A DNA stretch of 64,000 nucleotides from Jiangella sp. DSM 45060 (GTDB lineage Bacteria > Actinomycetota > Actinomycetes > Jiangellales > Jiangellaceae): positions 4,349,501 through 4,413,500 of the forward strand of contig NZ_LT629771.1 in assembly GCF_900105175.1 (NCBI RefSeq), in the 5' to 3' direction. Made by a program: the position numbers and the translations under genes. Below, piece by piece: positions 1 through 8,554 of this stretch (positions are counted from its first letter, which is position 1; each line of letters begins with the position of its first letter). Below the pieces are notes generated by a model that was given only the letters and a program-made list of their open reading frames with translations, did not search any database and was not told the DNA's origin.

Positions 1-715
1 CCGCGCCGAGCGGCTGCGCGCCGTCCTGCACGTGCTCTACCTCATCTTCAACGAGGGCTACACCGCCACGTCCGGCGCCGACCTGCAGCACGTCGAGCTG
101 GCCGCCGAGGCGATCCGGCTGACCCGCCAGGTGCACCGGCTGCTCCCGCGCGACGGCGAGGTCACCGGGCTGCTGGCGCTCATGCTGCTCACCGACGCGC
201 GGCGCACGGCCCGCACCCGGCCCGACGGCAGCCTGGTGCCGCTGGCCGAGCAGGACCGCACCAGCTGGGACAAGGCCGCCATCGACGAAGGCGTCCTGCT
301 GGTCACCGACGCGCTGCGCCACGGCGACCTCGGCCCGTACCAGGTGCAGGCGGCCATCGCGGCGGTGCACGACGAGGCGCCGGCCGCCGACGACACCGAC
401 TGGCCGCAGATCGTCGCGCTCTACGAGGTGCTGGCGCGCATCGCGCCCAACCCGATGGTGACGCTCAACCACGCCGTCGCGGTCGCGATGGTCGACGGGC
501 CCGAGGCCGGGCTGGCGCTGCTCGAGACGCTGGCCGACGACAGCCGGCTGGCCGAGCACCACCGGCTCGAGGCCGTCCGCGCGCACCTGCTCGAGATGGC
601 CGGCGACGCCGCCGCGGCACGGGCCGCGTACCGGCTGGCCGCACAGCGCACCACGAGCCTGCCCGAACAGCGCTACCTGGAAGACAAGGCGGCGCGGCTC
701 ACCGCGCCGGAATGA
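1..715 (+). CDS. ECF42-type RNA polymerase sigma factor, C-terminal part (5' end outside window)
   Basis: The frame is open from base 2 with no start needed, so the gene enters from the left edge. The visible protein begins just before VLYLIFNEGY, a signature of ECF sigma factors carrying the DUF6596/TPR-like C-terminal domain (group ECF42). About 237 codons are present and consist of helical pairs (for example LMLLTDARR and YEVLARIAPNPMVTLNHA) typical of that extension. Sigma regions 2 and 4 lie upstream, so promoter specificity cannot be judged. In this group the neighbour is usually a DGPF/YCII-domain gene, which would be outside the window. The stop is TGA at 713-715. Confidence 0.85.
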   Translation, partial: RAERLRAVLHVLYLIFNEGYTATSGADLQHVELAAEAIRLTRQVHRLLPRDGEVTGLLALMLLTDARRTARTRPDGSLVPLAEQDRTSWDKAAIDEGVLLVTDALRHGDLGPYQVQAAIAAVHDEAPAADDTDWPQIVALYEVLARIAPNPMVTLNHAVAVAMVDGPEAGLALLETLADDSRLAEHHRLEAVRAHLLEMAGDAAAARAAYRLAAQRTTSLPEQRYLEDKAARLTAPE

Positions 716-887
716 TCAGATGGAAACAAAAATGAGGTTAGCGATTTCAGCCAGTGGTTTCCCGCACATAATGTGGTCATCAGGAATGCCGCGGTCGCGA
801 ATGTGCCCGCTGAACGGCGGACATGCCTGTCAATTTTCAGGTCGTTGCACGAGAACAAGTGAATCGTCGGTGTTCAGAGGAGTTGTC

Positions 888-1346
888 ATGAACGCGTCGG
901 AGGGGCCCGCGGAGCGGCACCCGATCGGGTACTGGCTCAAGCTGGTCGATCGCCTGATCGATCAGGGCTTCGACGCCGTCCTGGGCAGCGCCGCCGTCAC
1001 GCCGCGGCACTGGCAGATCCTCAACCTGCTCGAGAACGGCCCGGCCACCTACGCGCAGATCGACGACGAAGCGGCGCTGTATCTCGCGCCGCACATGCCC
1101 ACCGTCCGCCCTGTGGCCGACGACCTCTGCAACCGCGGCTGGGCCACCCCCGTCGGCCCCGACCGCGTCATGCTCACCGAGACCGGCGCGAAGGCGCTCA
1201 CCGACATCCAGTCCCGGGTCGCGGCCGACCGTCAGCGGATCACCGAGGGCATCACCGACGACGAGTACCGCGCGGCCGTCGAGGTGCTGGCGCGCATGGC
1301 GACCAACCTGGGCTGGCGCGAAGAGCGCGACATGGGGCCGGTCTGA
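888..1346 (+). CDS. MarR-family winged-helix transcriptional regulator
   Basis: This 152-residue protein has the size and shape of a MarR-type dimeric repressor. A helical N-terminus (YWLKLVDRLIDQGFD) precedes a winged helix with TPRHWQILNLLENGPATYAQ as its first helices and a wing near VGPDRVMLTETG. The ATG at 888 is chosen because AGAGGAG lies 5-11 bases upstream; in-frame starts further up have no ribosome site. The 170-base gap before it is less GC-rich than its surroundings and probably carries the promoter. The recognition helix (PHMPTVRPVADDLCNRG) follows an unusually long link, so the ligand and targets cannot be named. No operon partner is evident. Confidence 0.72.
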   Translation: MNASEGPAERHPIGYWLKLVDRLIDQGFDAVLGSAAVTPRHWQILNLLENGPATYAQIDDEAALYLAPHMPTVRPVADDLCNRGWATPVGPDRVMLTETGAKALTDIQSRVAADRQRITEGITDDEYRAAVEVLARMATNLGWREERDMGPV

Positions 1347-1364
1347 CGGCGGTTCAGACCGCGT

Positions 1365-2150
1365 TCAGACGGCGGGCGCGGCGGGGTCGGCGCCGCCGTA
1401 GCGGCGGTCGCGCCGTGCGTACTGCTCGATGGCCGTCCACAGCTGGCGGCGGTCGAAGTCGGGCCACAGGGTGTCCATGAACACCATCTCGGCGTACGCC
1501 GACTGCCAGAGCATGAAGTTCGACGTGCGCTGCTCCCCCGACGGCCGGACGAACAGGTCGACGTCGGGGAGGTCGGGGTTGTAGAGGTAGCGGCCGAGGG
1601 TCCGCTCGTTCACCTTGTCGGGCCGCAGCCGCCCGGCGGCGACGTCGGCGGCCATCGCGGCGGCGGCGTCGCCGAGCTCGGCCCGGCCGCCGTAGTTGAC
1701 GCAGAACTGCAGCGTGATGACGTCGTTGTCGCGAGTGCGCCGCTCGGCGTCCTGCAGTTCGCTGATGACGCTCTTCCACAGCCGCGGCCGCCGGCCGGCC
1801 CACCGGATGCGCACCCCGAGCGCGTCGAGCTCGGCGCGGCGGCGCCGGATGACCGTGCGGTTGAAGCCCATGAGGAAGCGCACCTCCTCGGGCGAGCGGC
1901 GCCAGTTCTCGGTGGAGAACGCGTACACGGACAGGCAGCGCACGCCGATCTCGATGGCCCCGTGGATGACGTCGAGCAGGACCGCCTCGCCGGCCTCGTG
2001 GCCCTTGGTGCGCGGCAGCCCGCGGGCGTTCGCCCAGCGGCCGTTGCCGTCCATGACGAGGGCGACGTGGGCCGGCACCAGGTCCGGCGGGACGGGCGGC
2101 GGGACGGCTCCGGACGGGTGCGGCGTGGGCGAGGTGTAGGTGCGCTTCAC
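1365..2150 (-). CDS. uppS: Isoprenyl diphosphate synthase (undecaprenyl/decaprenyl diphosphate synthase, cis-type)
   Basis: This 261-residue cis-prenyltransferase makes the long-chain polyprenyl diphosphate used as lipid carrier for peptidoglycan and other wall polymers. The family signature MDGNGRWA lies at about residues 33-40 with the catalytic Asp, followed by TKGHEAG, the FSTENW motif and the C-terminal [15 protein letters not shown] block with conserved basic substrate contacts. The GTG start at 2150 overlaps the stop of recO as GTGA, so the two genes are translationally coupled. The first ~25 residues (Pro-rich) are a variable extension. Both UppS and DecaPS-type enzymes share these motifs, so product chain length is not assigned. 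Confidence 0.95.
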   Translation of the reverse strand: MKRTYTSPTPHPSGAVPPPVPPDLVPAHVALVMDGNGRWANARGLPRTKGHEAGEAVLLDVIHGAIEIGVRCLSVYAFSTENWRRSPEEVRFLMGFNRTVIRRRRAELDALGVRIRWAGRRPRLWKSVISELQDAERRTRDNDVITLQFCVNYGGRAELGDAAAAMAADVAAGRLRPDKVNERTLGRYLYNPDLPDVDLFVRPSGEQRTSNFMLWQSAYAEMVFMDTLWPDFDRRQLWTAIEQYARRDRRYGGADPAAPAV

Positions 2151-2875
2151 CGCTCCACCAGGCCGAGCGAGCGCAGCCCGCGCTCGAGGTGCCACTGCAG
2201 GAAGGCCGCCGTGATGCCGCTGGCCTCGCGCCGGGCCCGCGGCTGGCTGGAGTCGGCGACCGGCCAGTCGCCGGTGAGCAGCGCCGCCAGCAGCGCGATG
2301 GTGTCGCCGGCCGGGGCGACGGTGCCGGCCGGCCGGCACGAGCCGCACACCATGCCGCCGGCCTGGACCGAGAACAGCCGGTGCGGTCCCCGGGCGTCGC
2401 AGCGGGCGCAGTCCTCGAAGCTGGGCGCGAACCCGGCGATGGACAGCCCGCGCAACAGGAACGCGTCGAGCACCAGCCCGGGGTCGTGGGTGGCGCCGGC
2501 CAGCGTGCGCAGCGCGCCGACCAGCAGCAGGTACAGCTGCACGGCCGGCTCGCGCTCCTCGGCCGTGAGCCGTTCCGCGGTCTCGAGCATGGCGGTGCCC
2601 GCGGTGTAGCGGCCGTAGTCGTCGGTGATGTTCATGCCGTACGGCGCGATGGTCTCGGCCTGCGTGACGATGTCGAGCGTGCGGCCCGTGGCGAACTGGC
2701 AGTCGACGTGCATGAACGGCTCGAGCCGCGCGCCGAACCGGCTGGTGGTGCGCCGCACGCCCTTGCCCACGGTGCGGATGCGGCCGTTGCCCCTGGTGAG
2801 CAGCGTGACGATGCGGTCGGCCTCGCCCAGCTTCTGGGTGCGCAGCACGACCCCTTCGTCACGGTAGAGACTCAC
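2147..2875 (-). CDS. recO: DNA repair protein RecO
   Basis: RecO anneals single strands and loads RecA through RecFOR. The 242-residue product has the normal length. Its N-terminal OB fold starts [20 protein letters not shown], a helical domain follows, and a C-terminal zinc site is formed by CARC at about residue 159 and CGSC about 20 residues later. The gene is the first of a two-gene unit with uppS, a pairing common in actinobacteria, and overlaps it by four bases. The start is the only ATG that gives the conserved [10 protein letters not shown] beginning. Confidence 0.95.
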   Translation of the reverse strand: MSLYRDEGVVLRTQKLGEADRIVTLLTRGNGRIRTVGKGVRRTTSRFGARLEPFMHVDCQFATGRTLDIVTQAETIAPYGMNITDDYGRYTAGTAMLETAERLTAEEREPAVQLYLLLVGALRTLAGATHDPGLVLDAFLLRGLSIAGFAPSFEDCARCDARGPHRLFSVQAGGMVCGSCRPAGTVAPAGDTIALLAALLTGDWPVADSSQPRARREASGITAAFLQWHLERGLRSLGLVER

Positions 2876-2958
2876 GCGCCCTCCTGACCAGCACCCACGT
2901 CGTCACTGTAGTCCGTGCCGCCGACAGACCGGCGGACACCCGCTGTCGTGTCCGGGCG

Positions 2959-3145
2959 CTATGCGTAGTACGCGTAGGTCGCGTTGACCTGACTGGTCCA
3001 GAAGGCGAGCTTCTGATCCGCCGTCGGCTTCGGCGGCAGGAGCTTCAGCTCGACGGCGAGCCGGTAGAAGCCCGCTCAGCCAGGAACTCGGTCGTCGCGA
3101 CCACCAGGTCGTTCCATTCGAGTTCGTCCCGGCCCCAGATTATGG
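2959..3145 (-). pseudogene. Frameshifted remnant of an unidentified small gene
   Basis: This is the only content I can see in the 310-base gap between recO and the TauE gene. On the minus strand one frame reads IIWGRDELEWNDLVVATTEF down to about 3070, then the coherent reading moves to another frame: GFYRLAVELKLLPPKPTADQ and, a few residues later, QVNATYAYYA before a TAG at 2961-2959. The amphipathic pattern and normal third-position GC suggest one original protein of at least 60 residues broken by a one-base indel near 3070. No start codon with a ribosome site is visible. The family is not recognised. Confidence 0.45.
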
Positions 3146-3185
3146 GGTCGGGCTGGTGAGCGGGCCGGACACATCCGTCGCACCG

Positions 3186-3965
3186 TCAGTCCAGCAGCTC
3201 GTGCCCCAGCGACACGACGGCGACCACGATGATGAGGCTGCGCAGCACCCAGTCGGGCAGGGCCTTGGCCAGCCGTCCGCCGCTGTAGCCGCCGATGGTG
3301 GCGCCGACCGCCATCACCGCGACGGCGAGCCACTCGACGTCGGCGTGGCCGAGGAAGTAGGCGATGGTGAAGCCGGTCGCGGCGGTGACGTTGACCGTCA
3401 GCGTCAGCAGGTTCTTGATCCCGTTCGTGCTGTTCAGCGGCCGCCCGCTGAACGCGCTCAGCGCACCGAGCAGCAGGATGCCCTGCGCGGCCGCGAAGTA
3501 GCCGCCGTAGATGGAGCAGCCGAGGATCGAGACGCGTAGGCCCCGGCTGCCGAACGGGTTGTCGCCGGCGCGCGAGGCCGCGCGCGCACGGGCCATGGCC
3601 GCGAGCCGGGGCTGCACGATCACCAGCAGCAGCGCGAACCCGATGAGGATCGGCACGATGACGTCGAGGGCGCCGGAGCTGGTGGTGAGCAGCAGGACGG
3701 AGCCGATGACGCCGCCGATGACGGAGATGTAGCGCAGCGCGCGGATGTGCCGGCGGTCCTCGCGCAGCTCCTTGCGGTAGGCGAGGGTGCCGCCGAGCGC
3801 GGACGTCACCATGGCGATGGTGTTGGTGGTGACGGCCGCGGCGGGGTCGAGGCCGAGGGCGAGCAGGACGGGCAGGGTGACGAGGGAACCGGAGCCGACG
3901 GCGCCGTTGATCGACCCCGCCGCCAGGGCAGCGAGCAGCAGCAGGCAGAGCTCTATTGCGGACAT
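3186..3965 (-). CDS. Sulfite exporter TauE/SafE family membrane protein
   Basis: This 259-residue polytopic protein belongs to the TauE/SafE family, putative anion exporters of sulfite, sulfoacetate or related organic acids. Two homologous halves are visible, each with the Gly-rich family motif: AAGSINGAVGSGSLVTLPVL near the N-terminus and GRPLNSTNGIKNLLTLTVNV in the second half, with about eight hydrophobic segments. It lies 25 bases after the GntR gene on the same strand and could be the last member of the amino-sugar PTS operon. The substrate is not determinable. Sulfated amino sugars are one conceivable reason for this pairing, but that is inference. Confidence 0.85.
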   Translation of the reverse strand: MSAIELCLLLLAALAAGSINGAVGSGSLVTLPVLLALGLDPAAAVTTNTIAMVTSALGGTLAYRKELREDRRHIRALRYISVIGGVIGSVLLLTTSSGALDVIVPILIGFALLLVIVQPRLAAMARARAASRAGDNPFGSRGLRVSILGCSIYGGYFAAAQGILLLGALSAFSGRPLNSTNGIKNLLTLTVNVTAATGFTIAYFLGHADVEWLAVAVMAVGATIGGYSGGRLAKALPDWVLRSLIIVVAVVSLGHELLD

Positions 3966-3990
3966 GACTCTCTTTCAGCCGGCGCTCCGG

Positions 3991-4698
3991 CTACTGACCG
4001 GTGAACTCCAGCAGGTCCCTGGAGTGGTCGATGTGGTTCAGCATGAGGTCGCCGGCGAGGTCGGCCTCGTGGGCGGCGACGGCGTCGAGGATGGCCCGGT
4101 GCTCCGCCCACGAGGACGGCGCCCGGTTGGCGATGATGGTGGAGAGGTACCAGCCGGCCCGCCGCTCGAGGTCGGCGAGCAGCGCCAGCGAGACGCGGTT
4201 GGCGCCGATCTCGGTGATGGCCCGGTGGAACGCGCGGTTCAGCTCGAGCAGCCGCCGCGGGTCGTCGCCCCGGCTCGACGCCTCGAGCCCTTCCGCGTAG
4301 ATGGCCTCCAGCCGCCGCACACCGTCGTCGTCGACGTTCTGGGCGGCCAGCCGGCAGCTGTCGGACTCGAGGAGGGCCCGGACGTGGAACACCTCGCGCG
4401 CCTCGCGGGCGGTCGGCTCGTGCACGAACGCGCCGCGTCCGGCCCGCAGGTCGACGAACCCGGCGACGGACAGCGACTGCAGCGCCTCGCGCACCGGTTG
4501 CCGGCTGACGCCCAGCAGCTCGGCGATGGACTCCTCGGCCAGGTGCTCGCCGGGCGCCAGCTTGCCGAAGACGATCAGCTCCTCGACGGCCTGGCGCACC
4601 TGCTCGCGCAGGCTGGCCCGGCGCATGACCGGGACGTCGCCGCGGGACAGCTGCCCGGCGACGCCGGGTCGCACGTCGAGGGAGTCGGAGGCGGCCAT
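3991..4698 (-). CDS. GntR-family (FadR/FCD subfamily) transcriptional regulator
   Basis: This 235-residue regulator has an N-terminal winged helix with the family motif ESIAELLGVSRQPVREALQS (recognition helix SRQPVREAL) and a C-terminal FCD ligand domain. Metal-binding residues of the FCD type are suggested by ELNRAFHRAI and later AEHRAILDA. It starts three bases after the stop of the PTS IIB gene, so it is co-transcribed with the transporter it probably controls. The perfect-arm palindrome at 8413-8432 before the first gene of the operon is the best candidate operator. The effector is likely an amino-sugar phosphate by context, not by sequence. Confidence 0.88.
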   Translation of the reverse strand: MAASDSLDVRPGVAGQLSRGDVPVMRRASLREQVRQAVEELIVFGKLAPGEHLAEESIAELLGVSRQPVREALQSLSVAGFVDLRAGRGAFVHEPTAREAREVFHVRALLESDSCRLAAQNVDDDGVRRLEAIYAEGLEASSRGDDPRRLLELNRAFHRAITEIGANRVSLALLADLERRAGWYLSTIIANRAPSSWAEHRAILDAVAAHEADLAGDLMLNHIDHSRDLLEFTGQ

Positions 4699-4701
4699 GG
4701 C

Positions 4702-5181
4702 TCAGAGTCCGGCAACGAGCTTGCCGAGGTCGGTGCGCGCGGTGCCGGGCAGCCACTGCGCCTCGAGGCGGACGCCCTGCTCGGACAGCTCGCGCCAGAT
4801 GGCGATCTCGTCGTCGGTGGCGTGCACCTCTTTGGTCAGCCGCTGCCGGCCCGGCCCGGTGTGCACGTTGCCGACGTTGACCTCGGTCATCTTCAGGCCG
4901 GCGTCGCGCAGCGCCTTCAGCTCCGTGGGCCCCTTGACGACGATGATCGTCTTCACGTCGGACGTGGACTGCTCGACGATGCGCGCGGAGTCGGCGATCG
5001 TCAGGATGTCGGCGCGAACCCCGGCCGGCACCGCGAGGAGCATCAGGTTCTTCTGCGTCGGGTTGGCCGCCGTGGCGTCGTCGGCCACCAGGATCTGCTG
5101 GATTCCCAGCGCCTGCGTCCATCCCATGACGACCTGGCCGTGGATCAGCCGGTCGTCGACGCGGATCAGAGCGATGTCCAT
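4702..5181 (-). CDS. PTS mannose/fructose/sorbose-family EIIB component
   Basis: This 159-residue cytoplasmic EIIB passes phosphate from EIIA to the incoming sugar. It opens with MDIALIRVDDRLIHGQVVMG; the phospho-accepting histidine is His14 in RLIHGQV. The rest fits the family (ILVADDATAANPTQKNLML, VNVGNVHTGPGRQRLTKEV). The ATG at 5181 is chosen over longer in-frame readings because AGAGGAACGAG precedes it and the family begins exactly here. It lies 11 bases after nagA and three before GntR, separated from the other PTS genes by nagA. Confidence 0.93.
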   Translation of the reverse strand: MDIALIRVDDRLIHGQVVMGWTQALGIQQILVADDATAANPTQKNLMLLAVPAGVRADILTIADSARIVEQSTSDVKTIIVVKGPTELKALRDAGLKMTEVNVGNVHTGPGRQRLTKEVHATDDEIAIWRELSEQGVRLEAQWLPGTARTDLGKLVAGL

Positions 5182-5192
5182 CTCGTTCCTCT

Positions 5193-6359
5193 CTAGGGCC
5201 TTTCCCATTGTCCATGCAGGATGGAGTGGATGATCGCCGCCTCGTCGTCGACGACGATCAGGTCGGCCCGCAGCCCCACGGCCACGGCGCCGCGGTCGGT
5301 GAGCCCCAGCGACCTCGCCGGGTGCCGCCCGGCCGTGTCGAGCGCCAGCGGCAGCGGCACGCCGGCCGCGAGCAGCACCCGGACGCCGTCGATCAGCGTC
5401 GACGTGCTGCCGGCGATGCCGCCGGTGTGCGTGAAGGCGCGGCCGCCGGTCATCCGCACCGGCGTGCCGTCCCAGCGGTGGTGGTCGCCGTCGGGCAGGC
5501 CGGACACGTCGGTGCCGTCGCTGACCAGCATCAGCCGGTCGCGCACCCCGGGCAGCGCGGCGAGCGCGCCGAGCAGTTCCGGCGCGACGTGCAGGCCGTC
5601 GGCGACGACCTCCAGGTGGACGGGCTCGGCGGCGAGCAGTGCCGGCACCGGGCCGGGGCTGCGGTGGTGGATCGGCGGCATGGCGTTGAACAGGTGGGTG
5701 GCCCGCCGGGCGCCCCACTCGACGGCCGCGCGGGCCTGCTCGAACGTGGCGGCGGTGTGGCCGACGGAGACCCGCACGCCGGCCGCCGCGAGGGTGCGGA
5801 CGGCGGCCTCGGCGTGCGGGAGCTCCGGCGCGACGGTGACGACCCGCAGCGCGCCGCCGGCCGCGTCGAGCAACGCGGCGACGCGCTCCGGCGACGGCTC
5901 GACCAGGTGCTCCTGCTGGTGCACGCCGCGGAAGTCCGGGCTGAGGAACGGCCCTTCCAGGTGGACGCCGAGCAGGTCGGCGCCGCCGGGGCCGGCCGGC
6001 CCGGTCAGCGCGGCCAGCCCGCGCACCGACTGCAGGACGCGGTCGAACGGCACCGACGCGGTGGTGGCGACGAACGACGTGACGCCGGCCGCGCGCAACC
6101 GCCGTCCGATCGCCGCTACCGAGTCCGCGTCGGCGCTCATCACGTTGTGCCCCAGGCCGCCGTGCACGTGGGTGTCGACGAGGCCCGGCGCGACGATCAG
6201 CCCGTCGACGTCGATCCGCTCGACACCCGGCGCGGCGTCGTCGGACGGCCCGGCCGCGGCGACGAGCCCGGCCCGGACGTGGACGGCGCCCGCCTCCAGC
6301 CGGCCGTCAGGCAGCAGCACCCGCCCGCCGGTCAGCACGTACTCGTCGGTCCCGGGCAC
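5193..6359 (-). CDS. nagA: N-acetylglucosamine-6-phosphate deacetylase (NagA/AgaA type)
   Basis: This 388-residue amidohydrolase removes the acetyl group from an N-acetylhexosamine 6-phosphate, giving the amino-sugar phosphate and acetate. Visible metal and substrate motifs in order are DTHVHGGLG, HLEGPFLS, VSVGHTAAT, ATHLFNAMPP and ADGLHV, with the catalytic Asp region as LVSDGTDVSGL, where many relatives have SDAT. It lies between the PTS IID and IIB genes. Placement inside a mannose-type PTS operon also fits AgaA of N-acetylgalactosamine pathways, so GlcNAc versus GalNAc specificity is open. No deaminase/isomerase (NagB/AgaS) gene is seen in this cluster. Confidence 0.92.
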   Translation of the reverse strand: MPGTDEYVLTGGRVLLPDGRLEAGAVHVRAGLVAAAGPSDDAAPGVERIDVDGLIVAPGLVDTHVHGGLGHNVMSADADSVAAIGRRLRAAGVTSFVATTASVPFDRVLQSVRGLAALTGPAGPGGADLLGVHLEGPFLSPDFRGVHQQEHLVEPSPERVAALLDAAGGALRVVTVAPELPHAEAAVRTLAAAGVRVSVGHTAATFEQARAAVEWGARRATHLFNAMPPIHHRSPGPVPALLAAEPVHLEVVADGLHVAPELLGALAALPGVRDRLMLVSDGTDVSGLPDGDHHRWDGTPVRMTGGRAFTHTGGIAGSTSTLIDGVRVLLAAGVPLPLALDTAGRHPARSLGLTDRGAVAVGLRADLIVVDDEAAIIHSILHGQWERP

Positions 6360-6362
6360 GGC

Positions 6363-7208
6363 TCAGGCCGCCAGGATGCCGAAGTAACCGAACACCAGGC
6401 CCGCGACCAGCGTGCCGAGCAGCACCCAGACCGGCGACACCCGGCGCCTGATCAGCGCGTACACGATCAGCGTCGCGATCAGCGGCAGCAGCGCCGGCAG
6501 CACGAGGTCGAGCTGGTCCTGCAGTGCGATGGTCTGCTCGCCACTGGTGTACGACCACGGCGTGGTGACCTTGAGCATCGTCGCCACCAGCGCGCCGGTG
6601 ACCGCGAGGCCGACGATCGTCGCGCCCTGCTTGATCTGGTCGATCTGCGCCGGCGACAGCTTCTCGAAGAACTGCATGCCGGTGCGGTAGCCGGTGGCGG
6701 TGCCGCCGACGCGCATGAGCACCTGGATGGCCAGCAGCGCCAGGAAGAAGATGATCGGCCCGGCGATGTTGCCGTCGATGGCCAGCCCGGCGCAGACCGC
6801 GGCCAGGATCGGCCGGATGGTGCCGAAGATCAGCGAGTCGCCGATGCCGGCCAGCGGCGCCATGAGCCCGACCTTGACGGAGTTGATCGCCTCGTCGTTC
6901 AGGTCAGTGGCGCCCTTGGCGCGCTGCCGCTCCATGGAGGCGGTGACGCCGGCGATCGGGCCGACCACCCACGGGTTGGTGTTGAAGTAGACCATGTGCC
7001 GCTGGTAGGCGGCGGCGCGGTCGACGGGGTCGGGGTAGAGGCGGTCCAGCGTCGGGCGCATCATCCACCAGAACCCGAGGTTCTGGAACCGCTCGTAGTT
7101 GAAGCCGCCCTGCAGCAGCAGGCCGCGCACCGTCAGACGGCGGATCTCGCCGCGCTCGTCGTCCAGTTGCTCCGGCGCCTCGGTGGCGATGGTGGCGTTC
7201 TCGGTCAT
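6363..7208 (-). CDS. PTS mannose/fructose/sorbose-family EIID component
   Basis: This 281-residue membrane subunit forms the sugar channel together with EIIC. The family hallmarks are clear: RGLLLQGGFNYERFQNLGF near residue 30, HMVYFNTNPWVVGPIAGVTA, then VGLMAPLAGIGDSLIFGTIR, and hydrophobic segments in the C-terminal half ending VLLGTLVAGLVFGYFGILAA. It starts 11 bases after EIIC and ends three bases before nagA, so it is in the same transcript. Confidence 0.94.
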   Translation of the reverse strand: MTENATIATEAPEQLDDERGEIRRLTVRGLLLQGGFNYERFQNLGFWWMMRPTLDRLYPDPVDRAAAYQRHMVYFNTNPWVVGPIAGVTASMERQRAKGATDLNDEAINSVKVGLMAPLAGIGDSLIFGTIRPILAAVCAGLAIDGNIAGPIIFFLALLAIQVLMRVGGTATGYRTGMQFFEKLSPAQIDQIKQGATIVGLAVTGALVATMLKVTTPWSYTSGEQTIALQDQLDLVLPALLPLIATLIVYALIRRRVSPVWVLLGTLVAGLVFGYFGILAA

Positions 7209-7219
7209 GTCTCCTCCGC

Positions 7220-7993
7220 TCAGATCAGCGCCGACGACTGCGGGCTGGACGGCGACTGCGGCGTCTGCGGCGTGCGGTTCCGCAGGATCGTGACGACCAG
7301 CGCGGTCGCGATGATGGCGACGCCGATCACCGTGAAGTCGGTGAACGCGGCGACGGCGAACCCGGCGAAGAAGACCGGGAACAGCGCCTTGTTGTAGAGC
7401 ACCGACAGCAGGATCCCGAAGCCGACGGCGGGCAGCAGCGCCGCGGACGTGTTCAGCGCGTTCTGGACGTCGTCGCTGAGCGCGTTGAGCACGCCCTCCA
7501 GCGCGTTGGCGCCGAACTGCAGCACCAGGAAGGTCGGCACGAAGTAGGCGAGGAAGTGGATCGCGTTGCCGATCCAGATGATGCCCAAGATCGTGCGTCC
7601 TCGTGCTTGTGCCGCTGCCGCGTCGGCGCGGTGCACCAGGAACGAGCAGACGGTCTTGGCGAACAGCTCGCAGAACGTGCCGAGCACCGCCGCCGGAACC
7701 GCGGCCACGAGCGCCGTCTCAGCACCCTGACCGGCGGAGATGGCCAGCGCCGTGCCGACGGCCGCGCCGATGGCGACGTTGGGCGGCGCGGTGCCGCCGA
7801 AGGTCGCGGCGCCGATGAAGATCAGCTCCAGGGTGCCGCCGACGATCAGCCCGGTCTCGAGGTCGCCGGCGATGAGGCCGACGATCGGGCCGAGGATGAT
7901 CGGCCGCTCCAGCTGCGGGTCGCCGAGGATCCGGCGCGCCAGGTAGGCCAGCGCGACCACCAGAGCGATGAGGAACGCCTGCCAGAGTGTCAC
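7220..7993 (-). CDS. PTS mannose/fructose/sorbose-family EIIC component
   Basis: This 257-residue polytopic subunit pairs with EIID. The typical stretch QLERPIILGPIVGLIAGDLE is followed by LIVGGTLELIFIGAATFGGT, a sequence diagnostic of mannose-family EIIC, then further membrane segments. The GTG start overlaps the EIIA stop as GTGA. The tail after the last membrane segment (RNRTPQTPQSPSSPQSS) is a short Pro/Ser-rich extension that may be dispensable. Confidence 0.93.
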   Translation of the reverse strand: MTLWQAFLIALVVALAYLARRILGDPQLERPIILGPIVGLIAGDLETGLIVGGTLELIFIGAATFGGTAPPNVAIGAAVGTALAISAGQGAETALVAAVPAAVLGTFCELFAKTVCSFLVHRADAAAAQARGRTILGIIWIGNAIHFLAYFVPTFLVLQFGANALEGVLNALSDDVQNALNTSAALLPAVGFGILLSVLYNKALFPVFFAGFAVAAFTDFTVIGVAIIATALVVTILRNRTPQTPQSPSSPQSSALI

Positions 7994-8412
7994 GACACTC
8001 CTCCTTCCGGCCGGACGAGGGCGCCGGCGTCGCGGATTCCGTCCTGTCCCGCCGTGACGGCGCGGGCGGCCAGCTCCGGCGCCGACGCGGTGCCCGCGGC
8101 CAGCGCCAGATCGATGAGCATGGGCAGGTTGACGCCGGTGACGGCGTCGGCCCGGCCGGCCGCCGCCTCGGCGAGCGCGACCCGCGCGGGCGAGCCGCCG
8201 AGGACGTCGGCCAGGATCAGCACCTCCCCGGGCTCGCCGGCGGGGTTCGCCCGCTCGATCACCGCGGCCACGCGTGCGGTGAGGTCCTCGACCCCGGTGC
8301 CCACCGGGAAGTCGACGGGATGCACGTGCTCAGTCGAGCCGACGATCATCTGCGCCGTCTCGACCAACGACGTAGCGAACGAACCGTGGCCCGTCACGAC
8401 GATTGTTGTCAT
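7990..8412 (-). CDS. PTS mannose/fructose/sorbose-family EIIA component
   Basis: This 140-residue EIIA accepts phosphate from HPr on His9, visible in the opening MTTIVVTGHGSFATSLVETA. The domain continues with VLILADVLGGSPARVAL and LPMLIDLALA, all family-typical. It is the first gene of the minus-strand operon IIA-IIC-IID-nagA-IIB-gntR. The ATG at 8412 is fixed by the family's beginning, yet there is no ribosome site: the palindrome at 8413-8432 directly abuts the start codon, so the message may be leaderless or the operator may overlap the translation start. Confidence 0.92.
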   Translation of the reverse strand: MTTIVVTGHGSFATSLVETAQMIVGSTEHVHPVDFPVGTGVEDLTARVAAVIERANPAGEPGEVLILADVLGGSPARVALAEAAAGRADAVTGVNLPMLIDLALAAGTASAPELAARAVTAGQDGIRDAGALVRPEGGVS

Positions 8413-8432
8413 CCATACTGCATACAGTATGG
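8413..8432. promoter_or_regulatory. Candidate GntR operator at the start of the PTS operon
   Basis: The sequence is an inverted repeat with perfect eight-base arms CCATACTG and CAGTATGG around CATA. It ends one base before the start codon of the EIIA gene. Its shape fits FCD-type GntR sites (short AT-rich arms, dyad with small spacer), and the only GntR gene nearby is in the same operon. The link between site and regulator is inferred. Confidence 0.65.
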
Positions 8433-8554
8433 AGTGAGGCCGCTGCAACCCGAGATGGGGCGAGCGGCGCCCCGTCCGCGACCGCACCGCACGAGGGGCG
8501 GCCGCAGGCCGAATCCATCGGAATCGATTGTGCGACCACCCCTCACCAGGCAGG

